Assembly (NCBI GenBank): GCA_012861695.1
Contig: JAAOOA010000002.1
Coordinates: forward strand, 19,134,303-19,198,302
Length of the DNA stretch: 64,000 bases
Reading direction: 5' to 3'
Source: Trematomus loennbergii
Taxonomy: Eukaryota > Chordata > Actinopteri > Perciformes > Nototheniidae
How positions within the stretch are numbered: position 1 is the stretch's first letter; the number at the start of each line of letters is the position of its first letter. Positions 37,887 to 49,394 of this stretch are shown in pieces. The notes under the pieces were generated by a model that was not told the DNA's origin, made no database searches, and saw only the letters and a program-made list of their open reading frames with translations. Both the position numbers and the translations under genes were made by a program.

Positions 37887-38365
37887 GGCTTTGGTAATGT
37901 GCGTCTTCACTCCATGAGGTACCTGCAGGGGCCCCGAACCAGAAGGGGGGCCCCAGAAAGGTCGATTAAATAGGTCCACAGCAACGACAACATGAAACCC
38001 CGTTTAATTTACTACAATGATATGTCGGGAAACCCCCCATGCGTAGCGCGCCGCCAAAAGCTGCTTCATTTCAGTTTTGTATTCTCCGCTCCTGCGGGGG
38101 GGATGGGGATGGGGGATGGGGGATGGGGGATGGGGGATGGGATGGGTTGTGCTGGATGTGCTGGATGTGCTGGATGTGCTGGATGTGCTGGATGTGTTGG
38201 ATGTGTTGGGGGTATGTCTCTTCTGCCTGGGGCCCCCAGAGTGTCTTGCAGTGCCACTGGGTACCTGCACAGGTTTGGGGCCAAGTGTGTGGGCATCGGT
38301 GAGATTGATGGAGCCATCTACAACGCTGATGGCATCGACCCAAAGCGCTGGAGTAATACAAACTG
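37887..38365 (+). pseudogene. glud1: Copy 3 glud1 exon 7, split by insertion
   Basis: The same insertion as copy 2 (about 37,928-38,261), with GGATGTGCT repeats and a run of GGGGATG units. In addition, GAGGAA has become GAGTAA (stop) and one C is lost in GACCCCAAA. Confidence 0.85.
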
Positions 38366-38569
38366 GTACCAGCACAACTGCCTTCCCCTCACTTCTGTCT
38401 GCTTTCTCCTTCTTGTCATCTTCCCCCTCTATTTTCTCTTACTTAAATAATCAAGTCATTGTCTTTATCTGACTTATTTAATCAGTCAGATGATTTTCTT
38501 CTCCTGGAAATACACTTTTTTCCAACATTTTGTCATATATTCAGGTGTGTGTCTCTTTACTTTCTGCAG

Positions 38570-38700
38570 CAAATGGCACCATTTTCCCAGGAGCCAAACC
38601 CTATGAAGGGAGCATTTTGGAAGCCGAATGCCACATCCTGATCCCTGCCACCGGAGAAAAGCAGCTCACGTGTAACAACGCCCGAAGGATCAAGGCCAAG
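38570..38700 (+). pseudogene. glud1: Copy 3 glud1 exon 8
   Basis: One A is lost in CAAAATGGC. The 6-nt GTGGGC loss is shared with copy 2, while the TATGAAGG lost from copy 2 is present. It is frameshifted. Confidence 0.85.
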
Positions 38701-38826
38701 GTAACCCTCACTTTTGATTTACCCAAGGTGCTTTGCTTAAAGTTGGTGTTTGACTCCACACGAGTAAGGACAGGGAGACTTTGTTGCAGTCATGTAGAGT
38801 GTGTGTTGTATTTCATGTCTTTTCAG

Positions 38827-38907
38827 ATCATTGCTGAAGGTGCCAATGGTCCCACCACCCCAGATGCTGACAAGATCTTCCTGGAGAACAACGTCATGGT
38901 TATTCCT
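38827..38907 (+). pseudogene. glud1: Copy 3 glud1 exon 9 (sequence intact)
   Basis: All 81 nt and both splice sites match functional exon 9. Intron 9 then runs directly into post-exon-10 sequence (ACAAGACTGC near 39,260), so exon 10 is deleted as in copy 2. Confidence 0.85.
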
Positions 38908-39344
38908 GTAAGCGCACACACAATTAAAATAAAATGTGCTCAAACCACACAATCCAGCGCTGATGGAGCAGATGAACTGTCTTTTTTTGTTGTTGAATTC
39001 TTAATGAATTACACCTAGGATGTTTTTCCTTTTTCACCTTTTAATCTGGATTATTACTTAGTCATTATTATTTGGTCATGAATATTTTGTGATACAGCAA
39101 CAAATACACTATGTTAGATTTTTATAATATATAAACCATAAAGGGGAAATGTAAACAATAAGCAAGAGTCATGTCAACAATAAACAAGCTTTTATTGTGT
39201 AAGCAACAGATTTTTCTAATAATTTCACAAAAGCATTTCATTTTCAGTTTATTATAGGGTACAAGACTGCTCCTCACCTCCTCCATGGCCTGCAGCGTCA
39301 TAACACTCAGAGGATACATTACCAATACACATAAAGCTTAGAAA

Positions 39345-39793
39345 TCAGTTATTTATAATGATCCATCTTATTTTTTGTTTCATATTTTTGAGTGGTTGGG
39401 TTACCTCCTCCTCAGGCTCATTTTCTAATACCAAATGTTCCATTGCTGCTTGTAAGTCGTCCTGCAGGGCCTGTCGTTTCATTTCTTCAAAATCTTCCAG
39501 AAACCTCTTCCTCAGGTCTTTTCCATGTACCACAACTGTTACACTAGGATATAAAGTTATGGTTCCGCCATTCTTGATAGGTGACTTGAGTCTGATTTGA
39601 TTGTCTGTTGTAACTTCATTCAATTCTGGGTACTTTTCCTTCATTGCAGCCAGCCATTCTCTTACACGTGTGCTATAGAAAGTAATGCCAAATGGTACAT
39701 CATTTCTGTCATGTTGATAGGCAGTGTCTTTATTGCCATGCAGCGTCTTTTCTATGTTCTTGTCTTTTTCGAAATCTCGAGAACGGTAGCCAT
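39345..39793 (-). pseudogene. Antisense intronic gene, copy 3 (one-base lesions)
   Basis: Nearly identical to 19,843-20,289. One G is missing just after ATGGCTACCGTT, and one more near the C-terminus. The conserved block from RDFEKDKNIEKTLHG through DFEEMKRQALQ is open. Most of the internal differences I noticed from 2a are replacements (TVYQ/TAYQ, SNY/RND, QVD/QDD). It could be functional if the two deletions are assembly errors. Confidence 0.65.
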
Positions 39794-39895
39794 CTAAATT
39801 AAACAAGAAAGAACCATTATTATTATTGGCAAACCACCATACTACTGATAAATGGTACAGCCTATACAGCACTCAGACTTGCTGTGTTATTGTAC

Positions 39896-40053
39896 CTTGT
39901 ATTTCTCTTGGTGTTGTGATGCTCTGGACTTCTCAGCAGGATGGAGATACTCAGGTTCTACAGCTGCTTCCTGAAGCCACAACACAAACCTCAGAACAGG
40001 AGTTTTGTCACAACCTATCCATAATCCATAATATATCAAGTCTACCTCCCCTG
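39896..40053 (-). other. Candidate middle exon of antisense gene, copy 3
   Basis: Like 20,394-20,544 but with a 7-bp CATAATC-type duplication, which would shift its frame if coding. This favours a 5' UTR role. Confidence 0.4.
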
Positions 40054-40491
40054 CTGTAATTTGTAATTATTGGGGATACAACTTCTAGCCCCTTGCCCCA
40101 AATGTATGGAACACGCAGCTAAATTGTAAGCCGTCTGTATATAAAAGGTGCTTTTAAAAAGTATTTTCATTCAAGTTGTTTCAGTTCATGCTGTGGTTGC
40201 TAAAACAAGCTTTTAAAAAATACTATCATTTATGTACATGTCTCTTAGCTATTACATCACTGGCAAGGCTTCTAATGTATTTTTTAATGCAAGATAAATT
40301 AGTTTTAAATATAAGTGTAACAAATCTAAATAGCAATGATGTCAACAAGTAATTTAGTAGTAATTTAGTAGATATATTCTTACTGGATCGGTGCTGGTTC
40401 AGGCGGTGTCGTGATGTTGCTCTGTTATTTCGGCGTAAACTGGTGTCAGCTGATGTGATCTCTCTCCAAGAGTAACGACGTCTGGGGCAAC

Positions 40492-40551
40492 CTTTTTTTA
40501 TACTCTCTCTTGATCACAAGCAGCCAATCATACAGTGGCTTTTTCACTTTC
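40492..40551 (-). promoter_or_regulatory. Antisense promoter, copy 3: ISRE-like, CCAAT, TATA
   Basis: GAAAGTGAAA (40,551-40,542), an inverted CCAAT box near 40,524 and TATAAAAAAAG (40,503-40,493). The leader-exon donor GTAAGA begins at 40,383. Confidence 0.62.
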
Positions 40552-40630
40552 ACTTGTGTAACTTGATGAACTAGATGAACCATCAGGGTGTGTCAACCCT
40601 GGTATCTTTAATCGATTCAGTCTGTTATCG

Positions 40631-40722
40631 TGTCTAAGCAGGAACGTTTGGAGAGGAAGTTTGGCAAGTAGGGGGGGCCCATCCCTGTCGTACCTACTGC
40701 TGACTTCCAGACCAGAGCTGCT
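40631..40722 (+). pseudogene. glud1: Copy 3 glud1 exon 11, first duplicate (nonsense)
   Basis: TGTCTAAGCAGGAACG start as in copy 2b. GGCAAGCAG has become GGCAAGTAG, a stop. The donor is kept. Confidence 0.85.
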
Positions 40723-41879
40723 GTGAGTATCGTCTGCTAACACACACTTTAAAAATATATCTATAACAAACAAATGTTTTTTTTCTAATATGTTGAAAAC
40801 AATGCAGCTTTATAATACTTCATTAAAATTGTATTTAAAATATTGAGTCTTTAACAAATATTGTGCCTTCTGCGATATCAAGTATTGTGACAAAGTGTCT
40901 TGAACTTTTAGATGGTGACTGACTGATACATATTTGACCTTAACTGTATGACCAGTAGACTCCAATCGGCTTGAGTTATTCCTCTTATTGTCAAGGCCGG
41001 ATTAGTACCTCCAGGGGCCCCTGGGCACTGAGAGCTCCGGCCCCTCAACCCACGTACCAACACGTAACAACACGCCTACCCAACATGACCAATATTTTTA
41101 ATTTTCATTCAATCTGGCATGTCAATTCCACACTTGTCAAAAGCAGGGACGCAGCTACATAGTTCAACCAAAGTAGGTCTAGCCTTTTGCCCTTTCAGTC
41201 ACAACTCACAAGACAAGGATACAATGGATATGATCTCAAGACAGTGTATGGCTCAAGAAGACCTAGGTAATATCACTCAAAACAGCAGCACCCCCAACAC
41301 CTCATATATCTTGCAAAATGAAGCACTGCACCCAAAACTACATAAACACTTACCAAAACCAAACTTTTGCACCAAATGGCACACACTTCATTTATAGTAC
41401 AAGACACTTTGTCCAACCGACTACACACCATCGTTCTCAATCTAAAGCACACTCATCTTTTATGGCGTTCTGTATGTAGAGAATTCTGCATATAAAGATT
41501 GTTCAAGTTTACAGAAATATGTGCAGAAACACAAATATACTGTTGTTATACTTTTATCTTTCTCCAAACAAATTGGTGCTTCATTCATGCACAACACATA
41601 GTTACAGTTGTGTAAACACAAATGATGCCTCTGTCAAATACAGTAAGTGGAAAGGAACACTTTGATGACAAAGAAATACAAACATATTTGTACAAAAAAC
41701 AGAGGAAAGAAAATACTCAGCTTTTTACCACCTAGCTGGGTCTGACCTCAGCGCCTCCACCTGCAGAAGAAGCATGCAGCTATAGGCCTGACGGGCATAC
41801 AGCTCCAACCGATATTCTACAAATAACTCTTCAACTGACTTCAGTTCATCCTCCCTCTCACTCCTATCCTCCCTCTACT

Positions 41880-42320
41880 TCTTGCTGATATCAATATATA
41901 TTTTAAAATTATTTTATTCTACTAAATTCATACAAAAAAAAGAAGTATAATTCATACACACAAAGATGAACAAAATTAGTAGAAGCGGGAGGGCTGAAGC
42001 ATAGTTTATGGGGAAGTAGCCCTCCCGTGAATCATCCTAATATAACATTGGCATTATTGCGTCAAAAACGTATAGAAATTAAGGAGTACAAAGAAATAAA
42101 GAAAACTAAGAAAAAAAAAAAGAAAAGTTAGGACAAGAAAAAAATAAATGCATATGCGTACAGTGTATATATAGAAATACAAGAAAAACTAGATATAGGG
42201 TCATTTTCTGCACATGTCAATAGCAGTTTCAACTACCATTTTTGAAAATAAAAATACTATATATAAATATATACATATGTACACATGTACTTGGCAAATA
42301 AAAAATGATAATAATAATAA
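41880..42320 (-). mobile_element. LINE 3' end, minus strand (copy 3, truncated)
   Basis: Matches the low-coordinate end of 22,170-23,545 and is cut at TA|CAGTTTTTCTCG, where the Tc1-like element begins. Confidence 0.6.
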
Positions 42321-44455
42321 TACAGTTTTTCTCGATTGCTAACACACTAAAATTATACATAACGCACAATTATTTTAACTGACACTCAAAGAGCAAAACA
42401 TCAGCTCAAATCTCTAAAAACTCTAAACACGTTTTCAGCTTTTCACACAATTTGCAAATCAACATGACACTTTTTGCAAACCACTGCACACGTTTCTCCA
42501 CGTTAGACACAGGAATCTGACATAAAGTCACGTGTTAGCAGGTTTAAAACACTGATATTCAAAATGCCTCACACATGGACCAATGATCAAGAAACACTTT
42601 CCACCTGACCAAGCACCTGATTGCATAATTGTTGTCTCATCAATCAGGATGTCAGCACTATAAAAGACCACAGGTGAGTACTTTGTTACAGCAACAATGG
42701 AAGCCAACATGGACAACACTGACATGGAAGCAAGAGCAAGAGGAAGAGGAAGAGGAAGAGCTGGGCTGAGAGTGAGAGGAGGAGGAAGAGGTGGGGTGAG
42801 AGTGAGAAGAGGAGGAAGAGGTGGGGTGAGAGTGAGAGGAGGAGTTTTAAACACTCCACCATCATTCCTGTCCCCAAAAAGACAATCATCACCTGCCCCA
42901 ACGACTACCGCCCAGTAGCACTCACCTCCACATAATGAAGTGCTTTGAGCGGTTAGTCAAATTATTCATCACCTCCTCCCTCCCTGAATCTCTGGACCCC
43001 CTGCAGTTTGCCTACAGAGCAAACAGGTCCACAGACGACGCCATAGCCCTCACCCTCCACACTGCCCTCTCACACCTGGACCCGAAGAACAGGAACACAT
43101 ATGTGAGAATGCTGTTCATTGACTACAGTTCAGCATTCAATACCATTGTGCCCTCCAAGCTGGCCATCAAGCTCAGAGACCTCGGGCTCAACAGCGCCCT
43201 CTGTGACTGGATCCTGAACTTCCTGACGGGCAGACCCCAGGCAGTGCGGGTGGGAAATCACATCCTCCACCCTGATTCTCAACACCGGTGCCCCTCAAGG
43301 CTGCGTGCTCAGCCCTCTCCTCTACTCCCTGTTCACCCACGACTGCGTGGCCACACACAGCTCCAACACCATCGTGAAGTTTGCTGATGACACGACCGTC
43401 ATCGGCCAGATCACAGACGATGACGAGACGGCGTACAGAGAGGAGGTCGAAAACCTGACATCTTGGTGCCAGGATAACAACCTCCATCTCAACATCAGCA
43501 AAACAAAGGAGCTGATTGTGGATACAGGAAGCAGCAGGGAGAGGGACACGCCCCCATCGCCATCAATGGGACTACGGTGGAGAGAGTCAAAAGCTTCAGG
43601 TTCCTTGGGGTCCACATCACTGAGGACCTGACATGGTCTCTTCACACCACCACCATCACCAAGAAAGCTCGACAGCGGCTCTTCTTCCTCCGCAGGTTGA
43701 GGAGGTTCAAAATGGATTCCAGGATACTCTGCAACTTCTACAGGTGCACGATAGAGAGTATCCTCACTGGCAGCATGACGGCCTGGTACGGCAGCTGCAC
43801 CGACCTCGATCGTAAGGCTTTACAGAGGGTGGTGAAAACTGCACAGCACATCACCAGGACGGAGCTGCCATCCATGGAGGACCTTTACTCCCAGCGGCTC
43901 AGGAAGAAATCACTACGGATTATCAAAGACCCCCATCACCCCAGCCACAAACTGTTCTTTCTGTTGCCGTCTGGCAGACGTTACCGCAGCATCCTGGCAA
44001 GGACAAGAAGATTCGGAGACAGTTTCTTCCCGCGGGCAGTGAGACTGTTAAAAAATTGAACTGTTGAAACAACATCAAACATTCATCTGCTACTCAGTAG
44101 TATGTATCTAATACCTAATATATATATATATATCATTCCAATAACTTGTATATAGACTCGTACTGCACTATTCCACATCATAACTTTATTTCATTTTTAT
44201 AACTATTATTATTTTTGTATTGCTCATGCTCTTATTGTTATTATGTTATTATGTTGCATTGTTGGAGAAGCCTGTGACATAAGATTTTCAACTGCATAAT
44301 TACTCTGTAGCTATGTCAGATTGACAATAAAGAACCTTGAACCTTGAACCTTGAAGGAGGAAGAGGTGGGGTGAGAGTGAGAGGAGGAAGAATGAGAGGT
44401 AGAGGTAGAGCTGGAGGGAGAGGACGTGGACAAAGAAGAATACTCTCTAATGAAA
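42321..44455 (+). mobile_element. Tc1-like element, 5' part, interrupted by a LINE
   Basis: Starts TACAGTTTTTCTCGATTGCT, the inverse of the end seen at 23,546. Non-coding 5' sequence leads to an ATG at 42,697, whose product begins [20 protein letters not shown] and enters [11 protein letters not shown] repeats. The sequence resumes after the LINE at 44,356 and reaches GRGQRRTLSNEM-like codons, then ends. No DDE domain is present. Confidence 0.65.
42845..44355 (+). mobile_element. CR1/L2-type LINE (reverse transcriptase to 3' end)
   Basis: Frames 42,935-43,387, 43,305-43,631 and 43,577-44,059 form one reverse transcriptase with two shifts. Motifs: [41 protein letters not shown] and FADDTTV. 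Next come the FLGVHITEDLTWS region and a C-terminus ending RRFGDSFFPRAVRLLKN. The 3' end is a short repeat of ACCTTGA after AATAAAG, a hallmark of L2-type ends. It is inserted in the RGGG minisatellite. Confidence 0.85.
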
Positions 44456-44689
44456 TGAAAACATTTAAACATTAACATTGTTTCATTTAAAACAACGTAT
44501 GAGGAGTGAGGTTGTGCCAAAAAAAAATATATAACATATATATTTTTTTTTCTCTTGTCACTGAGGGCCCTCTCTTGCTCAAGGGCCCCTGGGCATGTGC
44601 GCACTGCCCAGTGTGCCCATATGGTTAATCCGGCCTTGACCATCAGGGTGTGTCAACCCTGGTATTTTTATCGATTCAGTCTGTTATCT

Positions 44690-44781
44690 TGTCTGTGCAA
44701 TAAAGTTTGGAGAGGAAGTTTGGCAAGCAGGGGGGGCCCATCCCTGTCGTACCTACTGCTGACTTCCAGGCCAGAGTTGCT
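44690..44781 (+). pseudogene. glud1: Copy 3 glud1 exon 11, second duplicate (nonsense)
   Basis: The same CAATAAAG stop and lost acceptor as 31,917-32,008. The remainder matches exon 11. Confidence 0.85.
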
Positions 44782-45579
44782 GTGAGTATCATCTGCTAAC
44801 ACACACTTTAAAAATATATCTATACAAACAAATGTGTTTTTATTCTAATATGTTGAAAACAATGCAGCTTTATAATACTTCATTAAAGATTGTATTTAAA
44901 ATATTGAGTCTTTAACAAATATTGTGCCTTCTGCGATATCAAGTATTGTGACAAAGTGTCTTGAACTTTTAGATGGTGACTGACGGATACATATTTGACC
45001 TTAACTGTATGACCAGTAGACTCCAATCGGCTTGAGTTATTCCTCTTAAACAAACCAGGAATGCACAAATCTAACATTTTACTTGAGTGCTATCGGCCTG
45101 TCGGCTGATCAAATGTGATTTGTCAACATTTATCTGTAACCAATTGCTAGAGACGACTCTGCCATGACTTCAGAGAGCAACTGGTGCTGATCATGTGTAT
45201 GGTTTACAATACAAATGAAAGTAAATTGGGCGCTGGGCATTGGTACAAACCCCTTCACCATGTCTACAGTACAGATTGTTGTTTAGTTGCTGTGAAATTA
45301 ATACACATGTTGCGTCAAGCCTTTCCCTGTACTGTACCTATCTCCTATTACCTACACAGATTCTTAATGCCCATCACAAGTTACCAGAGCCAAGTTGGGA
45401 CCAAAGAAATAAAACATTTTTTAGTATTTTGAATTGACATGTAAAAACAAAAAGCATACATTTATCATGATACAATCATGCAACCAAGGCTATTTCTTAA
45501 TGAAAATAAAATGTTGCATACAGTTTGTTTATCGATGTCCTCCTAGAGATTGACGCTAACATTCATCTTTCCCTTGCAG

Positions 45580-45642
45580 GGTGCCTCTGAGAAGGATATT
45601 GTTCACTCTGGGTTGGCCTACACCATGGAGAGATCTGCCCGG
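45580..45642 (+). pseudogene. glud1: Copy 3 glud1 exon 12 (sequence intact)
   Basis: All 63 nt and both splice sites are preserved. Confidence 0.85.
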
Positions 45643-46860
45643 GTAAGTGATCGTACAGGAAGTACAACGCGTTCCTGCCTCTTTATAGTGCAGAGCCACT
45701 ATGTTATCTAGTATAATAAACGGATATGAAACACGCCACTTGCATTAGTGCAGTGGTTCATGTCCTTCATCTCACTGTAAACCAAATACATTTCCATCAA
45801 CTACAACAAAACTGGGGAAATGTTTCACATACTTTCAAGAACATGACCTGCATGTTTCCTTTCACTTTTCTTTTACCATGCAAATGAAATATACAAATAT
45901 AAGGTGAACTTTGCCCTAAAACTACACGTTTCACATACAAAAAGACACCAGGCTTTCCCACTAAGCCTTTGACTAATTTCAAGACTTTCATGACTTTGCA
46001 AGAATAGCTCGGATACAAGAGTAAAGGATGCAAATAAACATCACGCAACCAACGAATAGACACAACAGCTCAAGTTTACAGTTGTTTATTGTAATAATAA
46101 TTACAGAGAAACAGTTGCCCGGTTAGCAAGAAGATATCATGCAACCAACAAATCGACACAACAACTCAAGTTTCAAGTTGTCATGCACACAAAAATTCCA
46201 GAAAAGCAGTAGTCAGTGTATAAAATATTCAATAAATACCTGTATCATTAATAAATGGTTTGATTTTGCGTCAGGAGGCTGTTAGATCCTTTGAGTCAGC
46301 GCCAACAGACCTGTAGTAAACACTGTTGCTACTGCTGGCCACAGTAGCTAGGCAACTGTCAACATTGACAAAACCTTAAATTAACTTTTTAATTGGTTAT
46401 CAATCTTTTTCTCACATCTGTTTCCAGATCATGTGAATGATAAAGTACTTTGCTAGGAATTATTCTTATATAAAGCTGGGCTAATAGACATTTCATAAAC
46501 ACAAAAATCGCGTTTCGAATCCTGACTTTGATTATTTATAAATGTACAAGTATTTCATGTGGTCAAAGTTGTACTGCTAGATACATGACCAGAGATTTTT
46601 CCACCAGATTTAAAGACTTTAGACCAATGAGAACAATGTACAAAAACTCCAAGTTTTTCCATAAATCAAGGTTTCACCTTAGTTTTGAAATTATTAAAGT
46701 AATATAAAATGTGCAAGGTGACTTCCTAGTTCTGACGGTGTTTAATTAACGGAACGGTTTTCCGTGCTGGTAATTACCGTCAGCAAGAAGAAGGTGACCA
46801 GTCCCCCTGAGGTTGTTGCTGATAGCCATCATAATAACATGTCCTCCTCTGCCTTTCTAG

Positions 46861-46979
46861 CAAATCATGCGTACAGCAAGCAAGCACAACCTGGGTCTGG
46901 ACATCAGGACGGCCGCCTACGTCAACGCCATCGAGAAGGTCTTCAAGTCTACAACGAGGCAGGGCTTACCTTCACATAA
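46861..46979 (+). pseudogene. glud1: Copy 3 glud1 exon 13 (one-base deletion)
   Basis: TTCAAAGTC has become TTCAAGTC, which shifts the last codons. The normal TAA is out of frame. Confidence 0.85.
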
Positions 46980-47868
46980 ATGGCCAATTCCGACCCTCAA
47001 TCCTCTCCCTGCCCTTACCCTCCTGCTATTGATCGCCCTCTCCTGCCTTCTTCCACCTCTAAATAGCCTTCAGAACATATCACTGTTTACCGCTGCTTTC
47101 TGGCTCTTCTACACACACGTGGACATGCACACCACGAGACACGGGCTAGCCTGCTATATACCTTGTCATCTTTGTGCTGCCATTATACTGTATCTGCATC
47201 TCTGTTTAAACATTGCCCTGTTCTGTTTTTTTTCTGAGTTTATATTAAGAAAAATCAGAGAGAGAGAGAAAGTAAAATGCTGATCCTCCTTCTGCCCTCA
47301 TATATAAACGTTCATGATATTGTTGTATGGCAGCCATGTTCAGAGCGCCCATTTTGTGATCGCTGAGTGTAGGTGTGACCCTCAGATGACAGCACTACAG
47401 ATGCTTATTTCAGAGAGTTCGGCCCCTTAAAGTTAATTTCAATTATAAGGGATAAACATTTAACTTAATATGAATAAAATAAAAATAATAAGTGTATTAC
47501 TCTAGGTTTGTTGTCTCACTCTTCAGGTGTAAAGATTAGTAGTCAAGTTGCCAAGATTAAGATTCCCAACAAGATTTTTTGTTATTTCATAGTTGGTGTT
47601 TTTACTGTTCGAGATTTGACGATGCTCATCTCCCCTTTTTTCCTGTTCTCCCGTCGCTTTGTCTCATATTAAAAGCCGCTTCTTCCCGACTTCTCCGCTA
47701 GCCTAGACAGGGGAGCAGGGAGGGCGAGGTGTTGCTGTGAGCGCCCATCCCTGGTTGAATTCTCCTCAGTTGTAGCTGTCCAGGTCCTTGACAATGAAAT
47801 TATTTTGGAGGAAATGACTTTATATTTTGTTTTATTCATTTTTTTGGAAACCATAAAATGTTCAGACA
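46980..47868 (+). other. Copy 3 3' UTR, poly(A) signal degraded
   Basis: Closely matches the glud1 3' UTR, but the signal reads CATAAA because one A is missing. Confidence 0.75.
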
Positions 47869-48423
47869 AAGACATTGTGTTGCATTGATTTATTTCCCAT
47901 ACTATACTGCCATAAGCCGGTGGATTGGAGAAGGCATTACAGGGGTGTGTGACTGAAAAGATCCTGCAAAAAGAAAAAACAACATAGTAACACCATCATT
48001 GATGTAGTCATGTGATCGGTGCAGTCATGTTTCGCAGAGAGGACGTACTGCGTGAGTTTACCACAGTGTGAACAGTCTGCTAGTAATGGCTGGGTAATGT
48101 TAACATAGTATGCAGAACATACTGATTGAGTCTCTATTCTGCAGTATGTTTAGACTTAGATTTTAAACACAGCCTTAGATCATTGTGGGTGAGGGTTTAA
48201 AACAGTGATTTGACTGCGTTATGGCAATTGTGTGTTTACAAGAGCTTGGCATTAGCAATGATGTATCATGTATTTTAAACATTTGAATGTAAACAGGAAA
48301 CGGAACAATTTGCTCCACCCGGCATCTATCTGTCCCTTTGTGCTTATTCTTGTATGTCTCAATTTCTCACCAATGTTACAGAAAATATTTAATAAAAAAA
48401 TGGTACCTGTGTGAGGCCTTACT

Positions 48424-48799
48424 TGTTACGGTTTTGTATTTATGTTTCATTTTCCACCTTTGTTTTGAAATGTTTTCCTCCTTGTGTCTTCTCTGTTCCT
48501 TCTTCTGTGTTTGCCTTCCTGTCGTTAGTTTCCCTGGTGTGTCTGATTGTCTGATTGTGTTCACCTGTTGCCCTTGTGTTTCTGCCTCCCTTACCTCAGC
48601 TGTGTCTGTCTTGTGATTACCCCTCCCTATTTAGTCTTGTCTCTTCCTTTGTTCCCCTGTCGGTTCATTGTTGGTTTTTCCTGTCTCTCCCTCCATGTTG
48701 GTCACGATCAGCTTTGTAAATAAAGCTCATTTTTGTTTCTAGACCTGTTACCTCTTTTGTTCTGCATTTGGGTCCTACCTTTTTCCACGCTACCTAACA
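48424..48799 (+). repeat. 5' LTR of the non-autonomous element
   Basis: 376 nt, from TGTTACGGTTTTG to CTAACA, with AATAAA near 48,719. It differs from the 3' LTR by several small indels. Confidence 0.88.
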
Positions 48800-49394
48800 G
48801 AATGAACCGACCAGCTTTGGACTCAGCAGACTCGGATCGTTTTCTCTACAGGCAGAATGTCTTGGTACTCTCTGGAGTACATTTTTTATACTTGGAATGG
48901 CGCCTCTTCTAGACGTGGTAGAGAGGCTGCGTTGAAGGAGGCACGTCAGGAGGTTGCTCGCCAGCCCTGGCTTAGGAGCATGTTGCCTGAGTGGCTACAA
49001 CTTTTCACAGTAGTCCTGAGGACTTGTCCGAAGCCTCTAACCCTTTCCTGGGGTATGGACCAGGCCTTGGGAGGCCCACAGATCCTCCAAAGAATCTCTA
49101 GGAGACGCAAGACCAATATTCCAGCCCGTGCTCCAGTGGTTCCAGCTCCAGATCTGGCCCAGCAGCCATTGTTCCGGCCCAGTTCCGGCCAGCAGCCATG
49201 GTTCCGGCTCCAGTTTCAGCTCCAGTACTGGCTCCCTGGCCGACGCCAGGCCTCCGTGTTTTGTCAGTGGTTCGGCCCACTCCAGCCCCTCGTGTCCTGT
49301 CGGTGGTCCGGCCGACTCCAGCACCTCGTCTCCTGTTGGCTCTCGGGCCGACGCCAGCCCCCTGTCCTGTTGGCTCTATGGCCGACGCCTACCC

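Larger units (their letters stand above)
40993..44637. mobile_element. Composite element with AAGGCCGGATTA inverted ends (copy 3)
   Basis: Ends at 40,993-41,004 and 44,626-44,637. The inside holds the Tc1-like non-coding stretch, a short piece of the minus-strand LINE (41,880-42,320), a plus-strand Tc1-like N-terminus, and a CR1/L2-type LINE. As in copy 2, exon 11 lies on both sides. Confidence 0.65.
35270..48033 (+). repeat. Tandem unit, copy 3 (12.8 kb)
   Basis: A near-duplicate of copy 2, but with a single antisense gene and without the large minisatellites. It shares the LINE insert, the exon 7 insertion and the exon 10 deletion. Introns 11 (44,782-45,579) and 12 (45,643-46,860) hold no gene. 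Confidence 0.85.
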
